Notes: generated by a model not told the origin, from the letters alone. A stretch of 64,000 nucleotides of DNA from Oceanobacillus saliphilus (GCF_023522835.1 NZ_JALCZU010000011.1:62001-126000); one strand, 5' to 3'. Shown: positions 8,468-22,272, counted from the first letter of the stretch. Numbers and translations are program-made.

Positions 8468-9742
8468 TTATTTTATAACTTCTTTCCCACCCATATATGG
8501 TCTGAGCACTTCTGGTACATTAACTGTACCATCTTCCTGCTGGTAGTTTTCCAATAAAGCGGCTACTGTACGTCCAATCGCAAGACCGGAACCATTCAAT
8601 GTATGCACATATTCCGGTTTTCCTTTTGCATCTCTCCGGAAGCGAATGCCTGCACGACGCGCTTGGAAATCTTCAAAATTGGAACAGGAAGAGATCTCGC
8701 GATACGTATCCTGGCTCGGAATCCAAACTTCTATATCGTATTTTTTCGCTGCTGTGAATCCTAAATCTCCCGTACACATACTCATGACACGATATGGCAA
8801 ATTCAACAGCTGCAGTACTTTTTCTGCATTTCCAGTCAAGGTCTCCAAAGCTTCATAAGAATCTTCTGGTTTTACAAAATTTACGAGTTCCACTTTATTG
8901 AACTGATGCTGACGGATCAGTCCACGTGTGTCACGGCCTGCTGAACCTGCTTCAGAACGGAAGCTTGCACTATAGGCAACATATTTCTTCGGTAATTCTT
9001 CCTCGCTTAAAATTTCATCTCTGTGATAATTTGTTACAGGAACCTCTGCTGTAGGTACCATGAAATAATCCCATTCTTCCAGTTTAAATGCATCTGCTTC
9101 AAACTTAGGAAGCTGCCCGGTACCGGTCATGCTCGTACGGTTAACAATATAAGGAGGAAGCATTTCCACATAACCATGTTCTTCGGCATGAAGGTCCATC
9201 ATGAAATTCAATAATGCACGCTCGAGTCTTGCTCCAAGACCTTTATAAAAGACGAAACGGCTTCCGGTTACTTTTCCAGCGCGTTCAAAGTCCAAAATAT
9301 CAAGATTTGTAGCGATATCCCAATGCGGCTGAATTTCAAAATCGAATTTCGGCACGATTCCCCATTTCCTTGCTTCAATGTTATCATCTTCGCTTTCACC
9401 AACTGGAACACTTTCATGTGGAATATTCGGTATGGATAGCATGATTCGCTGCAATTCTTCCTCTATTTCCTTTAACTCTGTATCAAGAACAGAGATGTTT
9501 TCACCTACTTGGCGCATTTCCTTAATTGCAGGTTCCGCATCTTTTTTCTCTTTTTTAAGTACAGAGATTTGTTTTGTTGCCTCATTACGTTTTGCTTTTA
9601 ATGTTTCTGTTTCGGCAATCAGCTCACGGCGTCTTTCATCCAGGCTCCCGAATTTTTCCAAATCGGATAGGTCCTCCCCGCGATGTTTCAACTTCTCTTG
9701 CACTTCTTTAAAATTATTTCTTAAATACTTCATGTCCAGCAT
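8468..9742 (-). CDS. serS: Seryl-tRNA synthetase
   Basis: A 424-residue class II aminoacyl-tRNA synthetase. The N-terminal ~110 residues form the long coiled-coil arm that contacts the tRNA variable loop (rich in K/E heptads). The catalytic core has class II motif 2 ([23 protein letters not shown] region) and motif 3 ([15 protein letters not shown]). Start at 9742 follows AGGAGG. Expression is set by a serine T-box leader upstream, and a tRNA-Ser gene lies downstream. In B. subtilis pdxS-pdxT lie between dacA and serS; here the T-box leader directly follows dacA. Confidence 0.97.
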   Translation of the reverse strand: MLDMKYLRNNFKEVQEKLKHRGEDLSDLEKFGSLDERRRELIAETETLKAKRNEATKQISVLKKEKKDAEPAIKEMRQVGENISVLDTELKEIEEELQRIMLSIPNIPHESVPVGESEDDNIEARKWGIVPKFDFEIQPHWDIATNLDILDFERAGKVTGSRFVFYKGLGARLERALLNFMMDLHAEEHGYVEMLPPYIVNRTSMTGTGQLPKFEADAFKLEEWDYFMVPTAEVPVTNYHRDEILSEEELPKKYVAYSASFRSEAGSAGRDTRGLIRQHQFNKVELVNFVKPEDSYEALETLTGNAEKVLQLLNLPYRVMSMCTGDLGFTAAKKYDIEVWIPSQDTYREISSCSNFEDFQARRAGIRFRRDAKGKPEYVHTLNGSGLAIGRTVAALLENYQQEDGTVNVPEVLRPYMGGKEVIK

Positions 9743-9826
9743 GCTAATTCCTCCTTTAATTTTGTTTAAACAGCCTTCGTTCCACTTAAACAGATAGGGA
9801 AGTTTTGTACGTTCTCTCTGCAATAC

Positions 9827-10078
9827 AAAAAACTCCCGTCCCTGAAAATAGGGACGAGAGTATTAATTCCCGCGTTGCCACCCTTGTTGAAGATAAAATA
9901 TCTTCCGGCTCACAGTTTTTAACGGTACCTAACCGGGTCTGCTTACAAGGATATACCTTTTTCACAAACCAGTTCAAGGATGGATTCACAGAACTCTTGC
10001 ACCGATTCACACCAACCATCGGCTCTCTTAGGAAAGAGGAACTGTTACTGCTTCCTATCAATACTTTTGCTTTTAATT
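9827..10078 (-). promoter_or_regulatory. T-box riboswitch (serine) controlling serS
   Basis: The minus strand carries the T-box motif GGTGGCAACGCGGG (about 9880) and a Stem I with an AGAGAG element. The specifier loop reads GAA-TCC-A, with the TCC serine codon at 9982-9984 (complement). The terminator stem CTCGTCCC / GGGACGGGAG ends in TTTTTT at 9827-9832. ORFs seen on either strand here are artefacts of this RNA. Confidence 0.94.
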
Positions 10079-10084
10079 ATTGTT

Positions 10085-10113
10085 ATCATAATCAATTTCT
10101 CGGCAATATGCAA
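10085..10113 (-). promoter_or_regulatory. SigA-type promoter of the serS leader
   Basis: Minus-strand TTGCAT (10108-10113), 17-bp spacer, TATGAT (10085-10090). It places the start at about 10078, where the T-box begins. Confidence 0.7.
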
Positions 10114-10152
10114 GTCCTTCTAAATCATTTTCATGTAGAATCAACGGAATGA

Positions 10153-11490
10153 TTAGCTGAAAAGTCCTTTAATCCAATTTACCGAGGATGTGAACAGATT
10201 GGCAAAGAAATCGCCAATTGCACCAATTGTAAGCATAAACCAGTTGGCTTTATCAACTGCTTCGTTCGTTACAAGCTCAATCTGATTTGTGGAATCGGAG
10301 AAAATATAGCCATAATCCGTATCGCCATCATATACTAGTTCAGCGGTCCCAATGACTTCACCCTGTTCAATAGGTGCAACCAGTTCGCCATCTTCATTCA
10401 ATTTATCTTCATCAATATGGTATTCCATACTGTATAAATCCGCTTCATCAGTCTTGATTGGAACATTTATAGCTTCTTTTATGGAAACATTTACTGCATC
10501 TTCTTTCCCTTTTGCTACAGGTATCGTTTCTTCACCTTCAAGCTGGTGACCAGCAGGGAAAAGTTCCTGTTGTTCGAATTTGTTATAACCATGATCAAGG
10601 AGTTTTGCAGTTTCTAAAAAGCGTTCGGATTCACTGCCAGTTTTCATCACAACCGTTATGAATCGTTGTCCATCTCTCTCAGCAGTACCAGTAAAACTAT
10701 AGCCAGCAAGGGTTGTGAACCCTGTTTTCAGGCCATCTACGCCCTCATAGTAAAATTGATTTAAGTTAACGCCCTCATGTGGCAGCATATAGTTCCAGTT
10801 ATTGATGGTTTGTCCATCAAATTCTGCTTGTGGGATTTTGGAAATCTCCAATGCATCCGGAAATCTATTAACAAGATGATATGCAAGTAATGCAGATGAT
10901 CTTGCTGATAATAGATTGGTTCCATTAGGATCTGTTCCTTCTGGATAATTATCACCTAAGTCTTCATTATCCAGTCCAGTGGAATTGACAAATTTAAATT
11001 CAGTCAGTCCCATTTCTTCGCCTTTTTGGTTCATTAGCTTTACGAATTCGCCTTCTGAACCAGAAATCAGCTCAGCCAATGCGATCGATGTTGCATTGTC
11101 GGAATTAATTGCCATTGCTTCGTATAATTCCTCTACGGTGTAATCCTGCTGTTGCCTTAAGCCAACACCTGAAAAGGAATTGTTTGCAGATATACTATAG
11201 GCATAGTCGCTGATTTGTGTTGTCGTATCCCATGAAATTTGACCATTTTCGACAGCTTCCCATACAAGATATTCCGTCATCATTTTAGTCATACTTGCAG
11301 GTGGCAGTGCAACATCGGGGTTTTTTGCATACAGAATTTTACCTGTTTCTGCATCGACAAGGATAGCAGACTCTGCATTTAACTCAAGACTTTCTGCCGC
11401 TTGTGCGGACAATGGCTGTGTTATGAATGAGGTTACCAATACTAATGTTGCGATTACCAATGAAAAGAACTTCATTACGTTGTGTTTCAA
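10153..11490 (-). CDS. dacA: D-alanyl-D-alanine carboxypeptidase (PBP5-type)
   Basis: A 445-residue penicillin-binding protein that trims the terminal D-Ala from peptidoglycan stem peptides. It has a signal peptide (residues 1-32, cleavage after AQA), the nucleophile motif S66-M-T-K69, S130-D-N132, K255-T-G257, a C-terminal beta domain, and a C-terminal amphipathic membrane anchor. The start codon is TTG at 11490: GGAGGT lies 8 bases upstream, while the ATG at 11475 would be too far from it. The length matches B. subtilis DacA (443). Adjacent to guaB as in other bacilli. Confidence 0.95.
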   Translation of the reverse strand: MKHNVMKFFSLVIATLVLVTSFITQPLSAQAAESLELNAESAILVDAETGKILYAKNPDVALPPASMTKMMTEYLVWEAVENGQISWDTTTQISDYAYSISANNSFSGVGLRQQQDYTVEELYEAMAINSDNATSIALAELISGSEGEFVKLMNQKGEEMGLTEFKFVNSTGLDNEDLGDNYPEGTDPNGTNLLSARSSALLAYHLVNRFPDALEISKIPQAEFDGQTINNWNYMLPHEGVNLNQFYYEGVDGLKTGFTTLAGYSFTGTAERDGQRFITVVMKTGSESERFLETAKLLDHGYNKFEQQELFPAGHQLEGEETIPVAKGKEDAVNVSIKEAINVPIKTDEADLYSMEYHIDEDKLNEDGELVAPIEQGEVIGTAELVYDGDTDYGYIFSDSTNQIELVTNEAVDKANWFMLTIGAIGDFFANLFTSSVNWIKGLFS

Positions 11491-11580
11491 CTTCCCGTAC
11501 CTCCAAAAAGCTTATATTTTTATGTTGCATTTTTATGTATTTTTAAATATGCACTTAGTTATTTTAACACAGAAAAACAT

Positions 11581-11618
11581 AAAAAAATAGACGAGGATAG
11601 TCCCTCATCTATTTTTTT
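11581..11618 (-). terminator. Intrinsic terminator of guaB
   Basis: Arms AATAGACGAGG and CCTCATCTATT flank a short loop, with A and T runs on both sides. It lies between guaB and dacA, 25 bases past the guaB stop. Confidence 0.85.
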
Positions 11619-11642
11619 ATTGAGTAATTTGGTACACATTCA

Positions 11643-13127
<1,485 letters not shown>

Positions 13128-13246
13128 TTATTAATTGATTTATTGTAGGGGATATATCTATCTTACCTGCATTAACGACAAATGATTCACACATGAATTC
13201 TGATTAGGAATAGTGGCAGAACTCGGTCAATCGTTACATGTCTGTC

Positions 13247-13300
13247 GACTAACATTATTCATTAAGTCTGATTCAAACTACCCGATGAATGAAGTTAGTC
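13247..13300 (-). promoter_or_regulatory. Inverted repeat in the guaB upstream region
   Basis: GACTAAC (13247-13253) pairs with GTTAGTC (13294-13300), and inside it TTCATT (13258-13263) pairs with AATGAA (13288-13293), leaving a 4-nt bulge. It lies about 130-185 bp before guaB in the divergent guaB-yaaC gap. It could be a leader structure, an operator or a terminator remnant. No guanine-riboswitch core was recognised. Confidence 0.4.
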
Positions 13301-13433
13301 TTTAACGCTAAAACTATCTACGTATACCTATTTTTATATACATTACTCCAAACAGACAGCTTTTTCAACCAAGTATGATAGGAAATCAAAAAGAAACTAG
13401 ATTCCAAATATTAAAATAGTTATGAGGTTAAGA

Positions 13434-14390
13434 ATGATGATGAAGATAGAGGACTTTTATACGTATATAAATGCACAGGAAACATCTCAATTCTATTTGT
13501 ATTCCTGCTATAAAGGTAGGATGGAGGATGCAGAAGCGAAAAGCTATCAGAACAGCAGTACGTTTATGTACCATATTGATCATGGATTAAAGTTTTATGA
13601 GAATGGCCAAAAGGCAGATCAAGTTGTACAGCCCGTTTTATATTTTTATGGAATGGTCCACCTTCTGAAAGCGTGGTTATTGACAAACCGTCCTGATTAT
13701 CCCGAATCGACTACTTTACTTGCACATGGCGTAACAACACGAAAGCGTAAGAAGAAACAGTATTCTTTTATGGAGGATGAGGTAAAACTTCAGCAGCATG
13801 GACTGTTCCCTTATTTCACAGAACATCTTTTTTCGATAAAGCAATTTAAATTTGAAAAAATCAGGATGGAGTTGCTTTTTGCCTCTATTCCGGAAATGAG
13901 CGCATTTTTCTCTCTTCAAAAAATGGAAAAAATGATTCCCATTGGTTCAGTAGATTCTCTATTCCTTCAATTTCCAATCCAACTGCTAGATAACTATCAT
14001 TTGACGGATAAAGCATTCATTCGCCGTATTGAAGGTTACTTGCCAGCGATAAAGGAAATTAAGATGAGTAATTCTTATTTATCCATTCATCTTGATAAAG
14101 TTTTGAATTTTTCCCATGGTCCTTTTTTGATTCATATGCACAACAATAAAATCTATTTTCCAGCACACAGAGATGACTTTCTGCTGATTCCTGAAGTTGT
14201 TTCCCATTACCTTATTTTATTCAATCTCAGTATGCTATGCCGTTATGAAGCAGAATGGTGGGGGGATTTGCTATTATCCAGACCAGATATCGATTATCCA
14301 TTCATTATGCAATTCCTGAAAACAACTTCAGAAAAAATACCTTATTTGCTAGGAAATGCACTTATGGATAAAACAATAATCAGCAGCTGA
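13434..14390 (+). CDS. yaaC: YaaC-like protein
   Basis: About 318 residues. It resembles B. subtilis YaaC (315 aa), which is also divergent from guaB: an N-terminal region with a YENG-type segment and an invariant-looking LKAWLL helix, then a basic GVTTRKRKKKQYSFMEDEVK segment, and a C-terminal HYLILFNLSMLCRYEAEWWGDL region. Soluble, with no catalytic motif that I recognise; the function of YaaC is not established. Three adjacent ATGs follow an AGGTT sequence; I use the first (13434). Its 3' flank holds a dispersed repeat. Confidence 0.8.
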   Translation: MMMKIEDFYTYINAQETSQFYLYSCYKGRMEDAEAKSYQNSSTFMYHIDHGLKFYENGQKADQVVQPVLYFYGMVHLLKAWLLTNRPDYPESTTLLAHGVTTRKRKKKQYSFMEDEVKLQQHGLFPYFTEHLFSIKQFKFEKIRMELLFASIPEMSAFFSLQKMEKMIPIGSVDSLFLQFPIQLLDNYHLTDKAFIRRIEGYLPAIKEIKMSNSYLSIHLDKVLNFSHGPFLIHMHNNKIYFPAHRDDFLLIPEVVSHYLILFNLSMLCRYEAEWWGDLLLSRPDIDYPFIMQFLKTTSEKIPYLLGNALMDKTIISS

Positions 14391-14465
14391 GTTACACATA
14401 AACCTTGGTAGCATTAGAAAGGGTGGAGAAACACACTGCCACTGTTGGGCTTTCATCGGATTTGA

Positions 14466-14575
14466 TATAAAATGCGACATAACTGCTATCTTTGTAAGAT
14501 TTCTAAGCTGGTAATTGAAACAAGTAACTTCGGCAACCGCAGCCCGTAGTGTATTTCCCAGATTTTTAGGTTTAT
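14466..14575. repeat. Dispersed intergenic repeat, family R2, copy 1
   Basis: It shares ATAAAATGCGACATAAC, then a region ending in ACTTCGG..ACCGCAGCCCGTA, with the segment at 37688-37800. The two align over about 90 bp with few gaps. No ORF. It occupies most of the gap between yaaC and the HD-GYP gene. Confidence 0.7.
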
Positions 14576-14621
14576 CCTATTTTTTTGTTACTAAAGCTGA
14601 ATGTTTGGAAATTAATTGTGC

Positions 14622-14652
14622 AAAAAAGGAAGCTGCCAATATGGCTAGCTCC
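14622..14652 (-). terminator. Intrinsic terminator overlapping the HD-GYP stop codon
   Basis: GGAAGCTGCC (14628-14637) pairs with GGCTAGCTCC (14643-14652), followed on the minus strand by six Ts (14622-14627). The stop codon at 14645 lies within the stem. Confidence 0.7.
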
Positions 14653-15751
14653 CTGAAACTTTTTCTATATACAATTCAGGCATGTGCTCAAGTGCGATAA
14701 TTTCATCGCTTCCATTCATTCGGATCAGGGGTCTTGTAGGTTTATCCGGATCTACAAATACAATTTCACCGCTCTTTTTATTTGATAACGTAACCTTGGA
14801 ACCCAAAGATAGGTCGGATAGACTGCCAAGGAAACATTTCACTACTTCGGCATCAAATTTTATATACTGCTCTTTTTGAATTTCCTCAATCACTTTCATC
14901 GGCGGGATTTTCCCTTGATACAATCGATCACTCGTCATCGCGTGGTACGTATCAGCCACTGCGATTACTTTAGCGTATTTATGGATTTTTTCATTTTTGA
15001 TTCCAAGAGGGTAGCCATTCCCATCTTCTCGTTCATGATGCTGTAATACTGCCAATTTCACTCCTGAAGTAATCGTAGGCAAATTTTCCACCATGCGATA
15101 AGAGTAAGTGGGGTGATTTTGAACATCCTTAAATTCATTAGAGGTCAATGGGCCTGCTTTAAAAATAATATCTGAATTGACTCGAACCATTCCACAATCG
15201 CATAATAACCCGGCCAAACCGATTTGCAGCCATTCTCCTTTGGAATAACCCATTTTTCTGCCTAGAAATGCTGAAATAATGGATACAGCAACACTATGGT
15301 AGTGGATATAATCTTCCTTTTCTACATGCTTATGAAGAGAATAGATTTCTTTCGATGTAACCTCTTCGATTCGATCCAGTAATGGAATTATCATATCCCT
15401 TACGGATGGGATATCAATCGGCATGCTATTTTGCCATTTCTGATATTGTTCTTTAAATTTTAAGGCAGTCGCACGATAATGATCAGCAAAAGGAATGTTA
15501 GAAAGGCCGGATTCTATCGTCTTTGTTACATCTTGTTTTTTTACACTTCTATGTACAACTTTCGGTTGAAACTCTTCACCGTCAGAAAGTTTTGATGAAA
15601 CTTCCACTGATTCTATGAGAAATTTTTCAAGAATTATAATATGTTTTTCCGTTAAAACAGTATTTTTTGGGATAATTGGACGATTTGATTTCCCTTTTAC
15701 TTCATGCAGCAATATACAGCCTGGAACCAATTGTGATGGCTCTACTCGCAT
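14645..15751 (-). CDS. HD-GYP-type protein with degenerate HD motif
   Basis: A 368-residue protein. The HD-GYP domain spans about residues 140-310: H152, H213, H238-H239 and the hallmark DGNGYP (243-248) are present. The metal-binding HDIGK motif reads C184-D-C-G-M188, so the HD histidine and the lysine are lost, and the later ADxxDA motif reads ADTYHA. HD-GYP proteins hydrolyse c-di-GMP; the missing ligand suggests altered metal use or a non-catalytic sensor role. No membrane segment is seen. GGGGGAA precedes the ATG. It sits alone between gyrA and yaaC, where B. subtilis carries an rRNA operon. Confidence 0.8.
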   Translation of the reverse strand: MRVEPSQLVPGCILLHEVKGKSNRPIIPKNTVLTEKHIIILEKFLIESVEVSSKLSDGEEFQPKVVHRSVKKQDVTKTIESGLSNIPFADHYRATALKFKEQYQKWQNSMPIDIPSVRDMIIPLLDRIEEVTSKEIYSLHKHVEKEDYIHYHSVAVSIISAFLGRKMGYSKGEWLQIGLAGLLCDCGMVRVNSDIIFKAGPLTSNEFKDVQNHPTYSYRMVENLPTITSGVKLAVLQHHEREDGNGYPLGIKNEKIHKYAKVIAVADTYHAMTSDRLYQGKIPPMKVIEEIQKEQYIKFDAEVVKCFLGSLSDLSLGSKVTLSNKKSGEIVFVDPDKPTRPLIRMNGSDEIIALEHMPELYIEKVSGS

Positions 15752-15782
15752 ATGATTTCCCCCATTGTCTATTAGTAAGATG

Positions 15783-15827
15783 AAAAAAGATGACCCAGGA
15801 AATGGTGCTGATATCCTGAGCCATCTT
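15783..15827 (-). terminator. Intrinsic terminator of gyrA
   Basis: AGATGACCCAGGA (15788-15800) pairs with TCCTGAGCCATCT (15814-15826), with a six-T run on the minus strand. It lies about 60 bases past the gyrA stop. Confidence 0.85.
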
Positions 15828-15882
15828 CCTTAATTTACCCAGCCTTTACGGAATAGGAAAGCATTCATCTTTGCGTTATGAC

Positions 15883-18393
15883 TTATTCTTTTTCATTTGT
15901 TGGATCTTCCGTAATCTCTGTCTCTTCCACGGGTTGATTCACAATTTCTGCTACTTCTGCTTCTTCATCTTTGTCCACTTTGGCAACAGTCGCCACTTCT
16001 TCTCCATCCTGCAGACGGATCAGATGCACACCTTTTGTATTACGGCCGGTAACGGAAATCTCTGATACTTGGATACGAATCAACACGCCTGCTATCGTGA
16101 TCAGCATGAGATCTTCGTCGCCTGTAACAGCTTTAACCGCGACAACTTTTCCTGTTTTTTCGTCAAGTTTACATGTAAAGACACCTTTACCTCCACGGTT
16201 AATCCGACGATATTCAGCTTCATGTGTTTGCTTGCCAAATCCTTTATCAGTAACATGCAATATTTTCGATTCTGGTTCGATAATTTCCATGGAAACAACG
16301 ATATCATCATCTCTTAGGGAAATACCCTTCACACCAGCAGCAGTTCTGCCCATAGCACGAATTTGCGTTTCTTCAAAACGGATCAGATAGCCATTTTTCG
16401 TCGCAAGCATCATATCCTTCTTCCCATCAGTCAATCGGACGGAAATAAGTTCGTCATCTTCACGAAGACCAACAGCTATTAACCCGCCTTTACGGATATT
16501 TGCGAATTTATCAAGGGACGTTCTTTTTGCAATTCCGTGTTTGGTTGTAAAGAATAGGAATGACTCTTCATCATAATTACTTACAGAAATGACTGCATTG
16601 ACCCATTCTCCTTTTTCCACTTGGAGCATATTAATAATCGGAATCCCTTTAGCGGTACGGCTAAACTCAGGGACCTCATATCCTTTTGCTCTATAAACCT
16701 TTCCTTTATTCGTAAAGAAAAGAACCGTATCATGTGTGGATGTAGATACAAGATGTTCAACGAAATCATCTTCGTTAGTGCCCATACCTTGAATTCCACG
16801 GCCACCCCGTTTTTGTGTACGATAGGTAGAGGCAGGGAGACGTTTAATATACCCCTGATGTGTTAGCGTAATAACGATATTCTCTACCGGAATTAAATCT
16901 TCGTCCTCAAAGAATCCTGCACCTCCGGCAACAATCTCCGTGCGACGATCATCCCCAAAACGCTCTTTAATTTCAGTGAGCTCTTCGCGAATAATTTCCA
17001 ATACCTTTTCGTCATTGGCTAATATTGCTTTCAATTCGCCAATAAGTTGCATCAGTTCGCTATATTCATTTTCAATTTTCTCGCGTTCCAGACCTGTTAA
17101 TCGTTGTAAACGCATATCTAAAATAGCCTGTGCTTGTTTTTCAGAAAGATTAAAGCGTTCAATTAAACCATTGCGTGCAATATCCGTTGTTTTCGAATTA
17201 CGAATTAACGAAATTACCTCATCCAAATGGTCTAACGCGATACGTAAGCCTTCTAAAATATGTGCACGTGCTTCTGCCTTTTTTAACTCAAAGGCGGTAC
17301 GTCGTCGAATGACAACTTTTTGATGGTCTAAATAATGCTCTAAACATTGTTTAATTGTTAAAACCTTTGGCTGACCATCGACAAGTGCTAGTGTATTAAC
17401 ACCGAAAGTAGTTTGTAATGACGTGAATTTATACAAATTATTTAAGATGACATTGGCATTCGCATCGCGGCGAATTTCCATGACAATACGCATCCCATCA
17501 CGGGAAGATTCATCACGTAAATCTGTAATTCCCTCGATTCTTTTGTCACGAACAAGCTCGGCTATTTTCTCAACCAATCTGGCTTTGTTTACTTGGTAAG
17601 GCAATTCTGTTACAAGAATCGTTGACTTTCCATTTGCATGCTCTTCAATATCTACTTTCGCACGCATCGTAATGGAACCTTTTCCTGTTTCGTATGCTTT
17701 ACGGATACCACTCCGACCGATTATTATTCCAGCTGTCGGAAAGTCCGGTCCATGAATATGGTCTTCCATCAGTTCATCAATTGTGATTTCCGGATCTTTA
17801 CTAATAGCTAAAACAGCGTTAATTGTCTCCACTAAATTGTGAGGAGGGATATTGGTTGCCATACCAACTGCTATCCCTGAAGTTCCATTTACAAGCAGAT
17901 TGGGGAACCTGGCAGGGAATACAACAGGCTCTCGTTCTGATCCATCATAATTGTCCCTAAAATCAACAGTGTCTTTATTAAGATCACGCACGAGCTCCAT
18001 TGCAATTTTAGACATTCTTGCTTCTGTATAACGCATCGCTGCCGCTTGATCCCCATCGACAGACCCAAAATTACCGTGACCGTCTACAAGCATATTCCGG
18101 TAACTGAAGTCTTGTGCCATACGAACCATTGTCTCATAAACAGCTGTATCACCATGTGGATGATACTTACCGATAACTTCACCGACAATACGGGCTGACT
18201 TTTTATGTGCCTTATCCGAATGCATTCCCAAGTCATTCATTGCGTACAATATTCTTCGATGGACTGGTTTCATTCCATCACGTACATCAGGCAATGCCCT
18301 TGATACAATAACACTCATCGAATAATCCAGAAATGACGTACGCATTTCATTGCTTATATTGATTTCTTGAACGTTCTGACGTTCCTCCGCCAT
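15883..18393 (-). CDS. gyrA: DNA gyrase subunit A
   Basis: An 836-residue subunit that cleaves and rejoins DNA during negative supercoiling. The breakage-reunion domain has catalytic Y122 in RYTEARMSK, and the C-terminal third carries the beta-pinwheel repeats including the GyrA-box QKRGGRGI. The quinolone-determining segment reads [11 protein letters not shown]83 replaces the Ser usual in B. subtilis and E. coli, while E87 keeps the acidic residue. The tail is very acidic. AGGAGG precedes the start. It follows gyrB on the same strand, 190 bp away, in the standard origin order. Confidence 0.98.
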   Translation of the reverse strand: MAEERQNVQEINISNEMRTSFLDYSMSVIVSRALPDVRDGMKPVHRRILYAMNDLGMHSDKAHKKSARIVGEVIGKYHPHGDTAVYETMVRMAQDFSYRNMLVDGHGNFGSVDGDQAAAMRYTEARMSKIAMELVRDLNKDTVDFRDNYDGSEREPVVFPARFPNLLVNGTSGIAVGMATNIPPHNLVETINAVLAISKDPEITIDELMEDHIHGPDFPTAGIIIGRSGIRKAYETGKGSITMRAKVDIEEHANGKSTILVTELPYQVNKARLVEKIAELVRDKRIEGITDLRDESSRDGMRIVMEIRRDANANVILNNLYKFTSLQTTFGVNTLALVDGQPKVLTIKQCLEHYLDHQKVVIRRRTAFELKKAEARAHILEGLRIALDHLDEVISLIRNSKTTDIARNGLIERFNLSEKQAQAILDMRLQRLTGLEREKIENEYSELMQLIGELKAILANDEKVLEIIREELTEIKERFGDDRRTEIVAGGAGFFEDEDLIPVENIVITLTHQGYIKRLPASTYRTQKRGGRGIQGMGTNEDDFVEHLVSTSTHDTVLFFTNKGKVYRAKGYEVPEFSRTAKGIPIINMLQVEKGEWVNAVISVSNYDEESFLFFTTKHGIAKRTSLDKFANIRKGGLIAVGLREDDELISVRLTDGKKDMMLATKNGYLIRFEETQIRAMGRTAAGVKGISLRDDDIVVSMEIIEPESKILHVTDKGFGKQTHEAEYRRINRGGKGVFTCKLDEKTGKVVAVKAVTGDEDLMLITIAGVLIRIQVSEISVTGRNTKGVHLIRLQDGEEVATVAKVDKDEEAEVAEIVNQPVEETEITEDPTNEKE

Positions 18394-18584
18394 TTAAATT
18401 ACCTCCTATTCGGAAAACAAGTTCATATGTTTTCCTAGAAGTAAGAGATTTAAGAAAGGACGTAATAAATCAGCCAACTTAGCTTATTTATATTTGTTCC
18501 TTACATGGAATCTTTACCTCTCTACAACTTTGATTTTCTTAATTCGTTATGATATAACTTTAGCTGCTTATGCTGTGAGTTTCT

Positions 18585-20573
<1,989 letters not shown>

Positions 20574-20617
20574 TTACGATAGTAACATTGTGTAGCTATT
20601 TCTATAATCTATTGGCA

Positions 20618-20899
20618 TTACAGAGTCATTTCCTCTGCGTAATCATCCAATTTATTAATGGTTGAAGAGATACTTGATCTTTTCTTTAGCGTGGAAACCG
20701 ATAATGTGCTGAAATAAATCATATCTTTCGTGATCATAACTGCTTTTGCATTTTTTTTTGGTCCAACTACTTTTTTCTTTCGTTTGGATGCTGTCATCAT
20801 TTCATTGATTATGGTGGAAGAGGATATTAAATTATAGTCAATTATCGCAATTATTTCTTCCGAATGAATTACATTTCCATTTCCTATATGAATAAACAT
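20618..20899 (-). CDS. remB: RemB / YaaB-like extracellular matrix regulator
   Basis: A 93-residue protein of the DUF370/RemA-RemB type, located between recF and gyrB exactly as yaaB (remB) in B. subtilis. It begins MFIHIGNGNVIHSEEIIAI, with the glycine-bearing N-terminal strand characteristic of the family, and has a basic central KRKKKVVGPKK segment and an acidic C-terminus. Family knowledge: RemB supports biofilm matrix gene expression. It starts 6 bases after the recF stop, so it is in the recF operon. Confidence 0.88.
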   Translation of the reverse strand: MFIHIGNGNVIHSEEIIAIIDYNLISSSTIINEMMTASKRKKKVVGPKKNAKAVMITKDMIYFSTLSVSTLKKRSSISSTINKLDDYAEEMTL

Positions 20900-20905
20900 T
20901 ATGAG

Positions 20906-22042
20906 CTACTCCTTATCCACGGGGTCCCCGTTAACCTCAACGTTTCCATTCGTTACCCGAAACAGTTCCGCTTGTTTTAATGTTTCATGATTAATTCCGT
21001 CAACACTTGTCGTGGAAACGAATGTCTGGACGCGTCCTTGAATAGTATTCAGTAAATGTGATTGTCTGAAATCATCAAGTTCGCTTAATACGTCGTCCAA
21101 AAGGAGAATCGGATATTCGCCAACTTCCTGAAAAATCAGTTCTATCTCAGCTAATTTGATTGATAGTGCTGTTGTCCGTTGCTGTCCCTGTGAACCATAG
21201 GTTTGCACATCTTTCCCATTTACAAAGAAAAGAAGGTCGTCCCTATGCGGACCTATCAATGTTGTGCCTCGTTCGATCTCTTTTCCTTTAATTTCCTGAA
21301 ATTTATTTATATAGATATTTCCTATTTTTTCCTTATTTGCCTCTTCTGATACCTCGATTGTTGGACTATACCGAATTTCCAGTTCTTCGAGATTCCTACT
21401 GATCCCGTGATGGATGGGTTTTGCCCATTTTCGCAGCAAATCTAAAAAGACAAACCGCCTTTCCAATAAAGTAGCTGCATGTTCTATCAATTGTTCGGTA
21501 AGTACATCCAGCATGGTGAGATCCGGCTTATCTCTTTTTTGCATTTGTTTTAATAAGTGATTTCGCTGTTTAAGTATTTTTTGATACTGGCCTAAATGAT
21601 AGATATAACGGGGTTGAATTTGACCAAGCTCCATGTCAATAAATCTTCTTCTTATCTGGGGCGGTCCTTTAACGAGTGTCAAATCCTCTGGGGCAAACAT
21701 GACGACATTGATTGCACCGATATAGTCACTTAGCCGTCGTTGCTCGAGTCTATTTAATTTAGCTTTCTTTCCTTTTGAGGAAACGATAATCTCGAGTGGA
21801 ATCGATTGATTTCGTTTCGTTATTCTACCTTCTATTTTAGCATATTCCTTTTCCCAATGGATAAGCTCTTTTTCCCGGGGCGTGCGATGGGATTTCGTAA
21901 ATGCCAATACATAAATGGCCTCCATGAGATTTGTTTTACCTTGAGCATTCTCACCGATTATCACATTGACCTTATCATTGAAGGAAATATCCAGTTTTTC
22001 ATAATTTCTGTAATTTTTTAATTGAAGCTGTTCTATGTGCAT
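20906..22042 (-). CDS. recF: DNA replication and repair protein RecF
   Basis: A 378-residue SMC-like ATPase that helps load RecA at single-strand gaps. The Walker A motif [13 protein letters not shown] is at about residues 30-42, the signature motif [17 protein letters not shown] follows, and Walker B is [11 protein letters not shown]. Length and order match family members. AAAAAGGATTAG precedes the ATG. It lies 5 bases after yaaA, in the dnaA-dnaN-yaaA-recF-remB-gyrB-gyrA series. Confidence 0.97.
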   Translation of the reverse strand: MHIEQLQLKNYRNYEKLDISFNDKVNVIIGENAQGKTNLMEAIYVLAFTKSHRTPREKELIHWEKEYAKIEGRITKRNQSIPLEIIVSSKGKKAKLNRLEQRRLSDYIGAINVVMFAPEDLTLVKGPPQIRRRFIDMELGQIQPRYIYHLGQYQKILKQRNHLLKQMQKRDKPDLTMLDVLTEQLIEHAATLLERRFVFLDLLRKWAKPIHHGISRNLEELEIRYSPTIEVSEEANKEKIGNIYINKFQEIKGKEIERGTTLIGPHRDDLLFFVNGKDVQTYGSQGQQRTTALSIKLAEIELIFQEVGEYPILLLDDVLSELDDFRQSHLLNTIQGRVQTFVSTTSVDGINHETLKQAELFRVTNGNVEVNGDPVDKE

Positions 22043-22047
22043 GTAAA

Positions 22048-22272
22048 CTAATCCTTTTTAATTACGATGTATGAACCTGCGCCTTCAACTTCCACCACAT
22101 CTTTTGGATAAAGTTTTCTGCCGCGTCTATGTTCCAATTCTCCATTTACCAATACTCCTACATCCGCAAGAAAGGCTTTGACCATTCCACCGGATTCTAG
22201 AATATTAAGCAATTTAATAAATTGACCCAATGTAATATACTCTGTATTTATTTCGATTTGCTCATGCAACAT
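22048..22272 (-). CDS. yaaA: S4-domain RNA-binding protein YaaA
   Basis: A 74-residue S4-domain protein. The fold signature is [20 protein letters not shown], then [22 protein letters not shown]. subtilis YaaA (RlbA) sits in the same place and is linked to 50S ribosome assembly. I use the ATG at 22272; TTG (22281) or GTG (22278) starts are also possible because the ribosome site GGTGA is close. It is tightly linked to recF. Confidence 0.85.
   Translation of the reverse strand: MLHEQIEINTEYITLGQFIKLLNILESGGMVKAFLADVGVLVNGELEHRRGRKLYPKDVVEVEGAGSYIVIKKD

Noticed and set aside
9378-9797. 139-codon plus-strand ORF opposite the serS arm
   Set aside because: Antisense of the coiled-coil region, which gives a Ser/Phe-rich artefact.
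9805-10152. A 115-codon plus-strand ORF and a 91-codon minus-strand ORF over the serS leader
   Set aside because: Both lie wholly within the T-box RNA and its promoter, and their frames encode the T-box motif itself rather than a protein.
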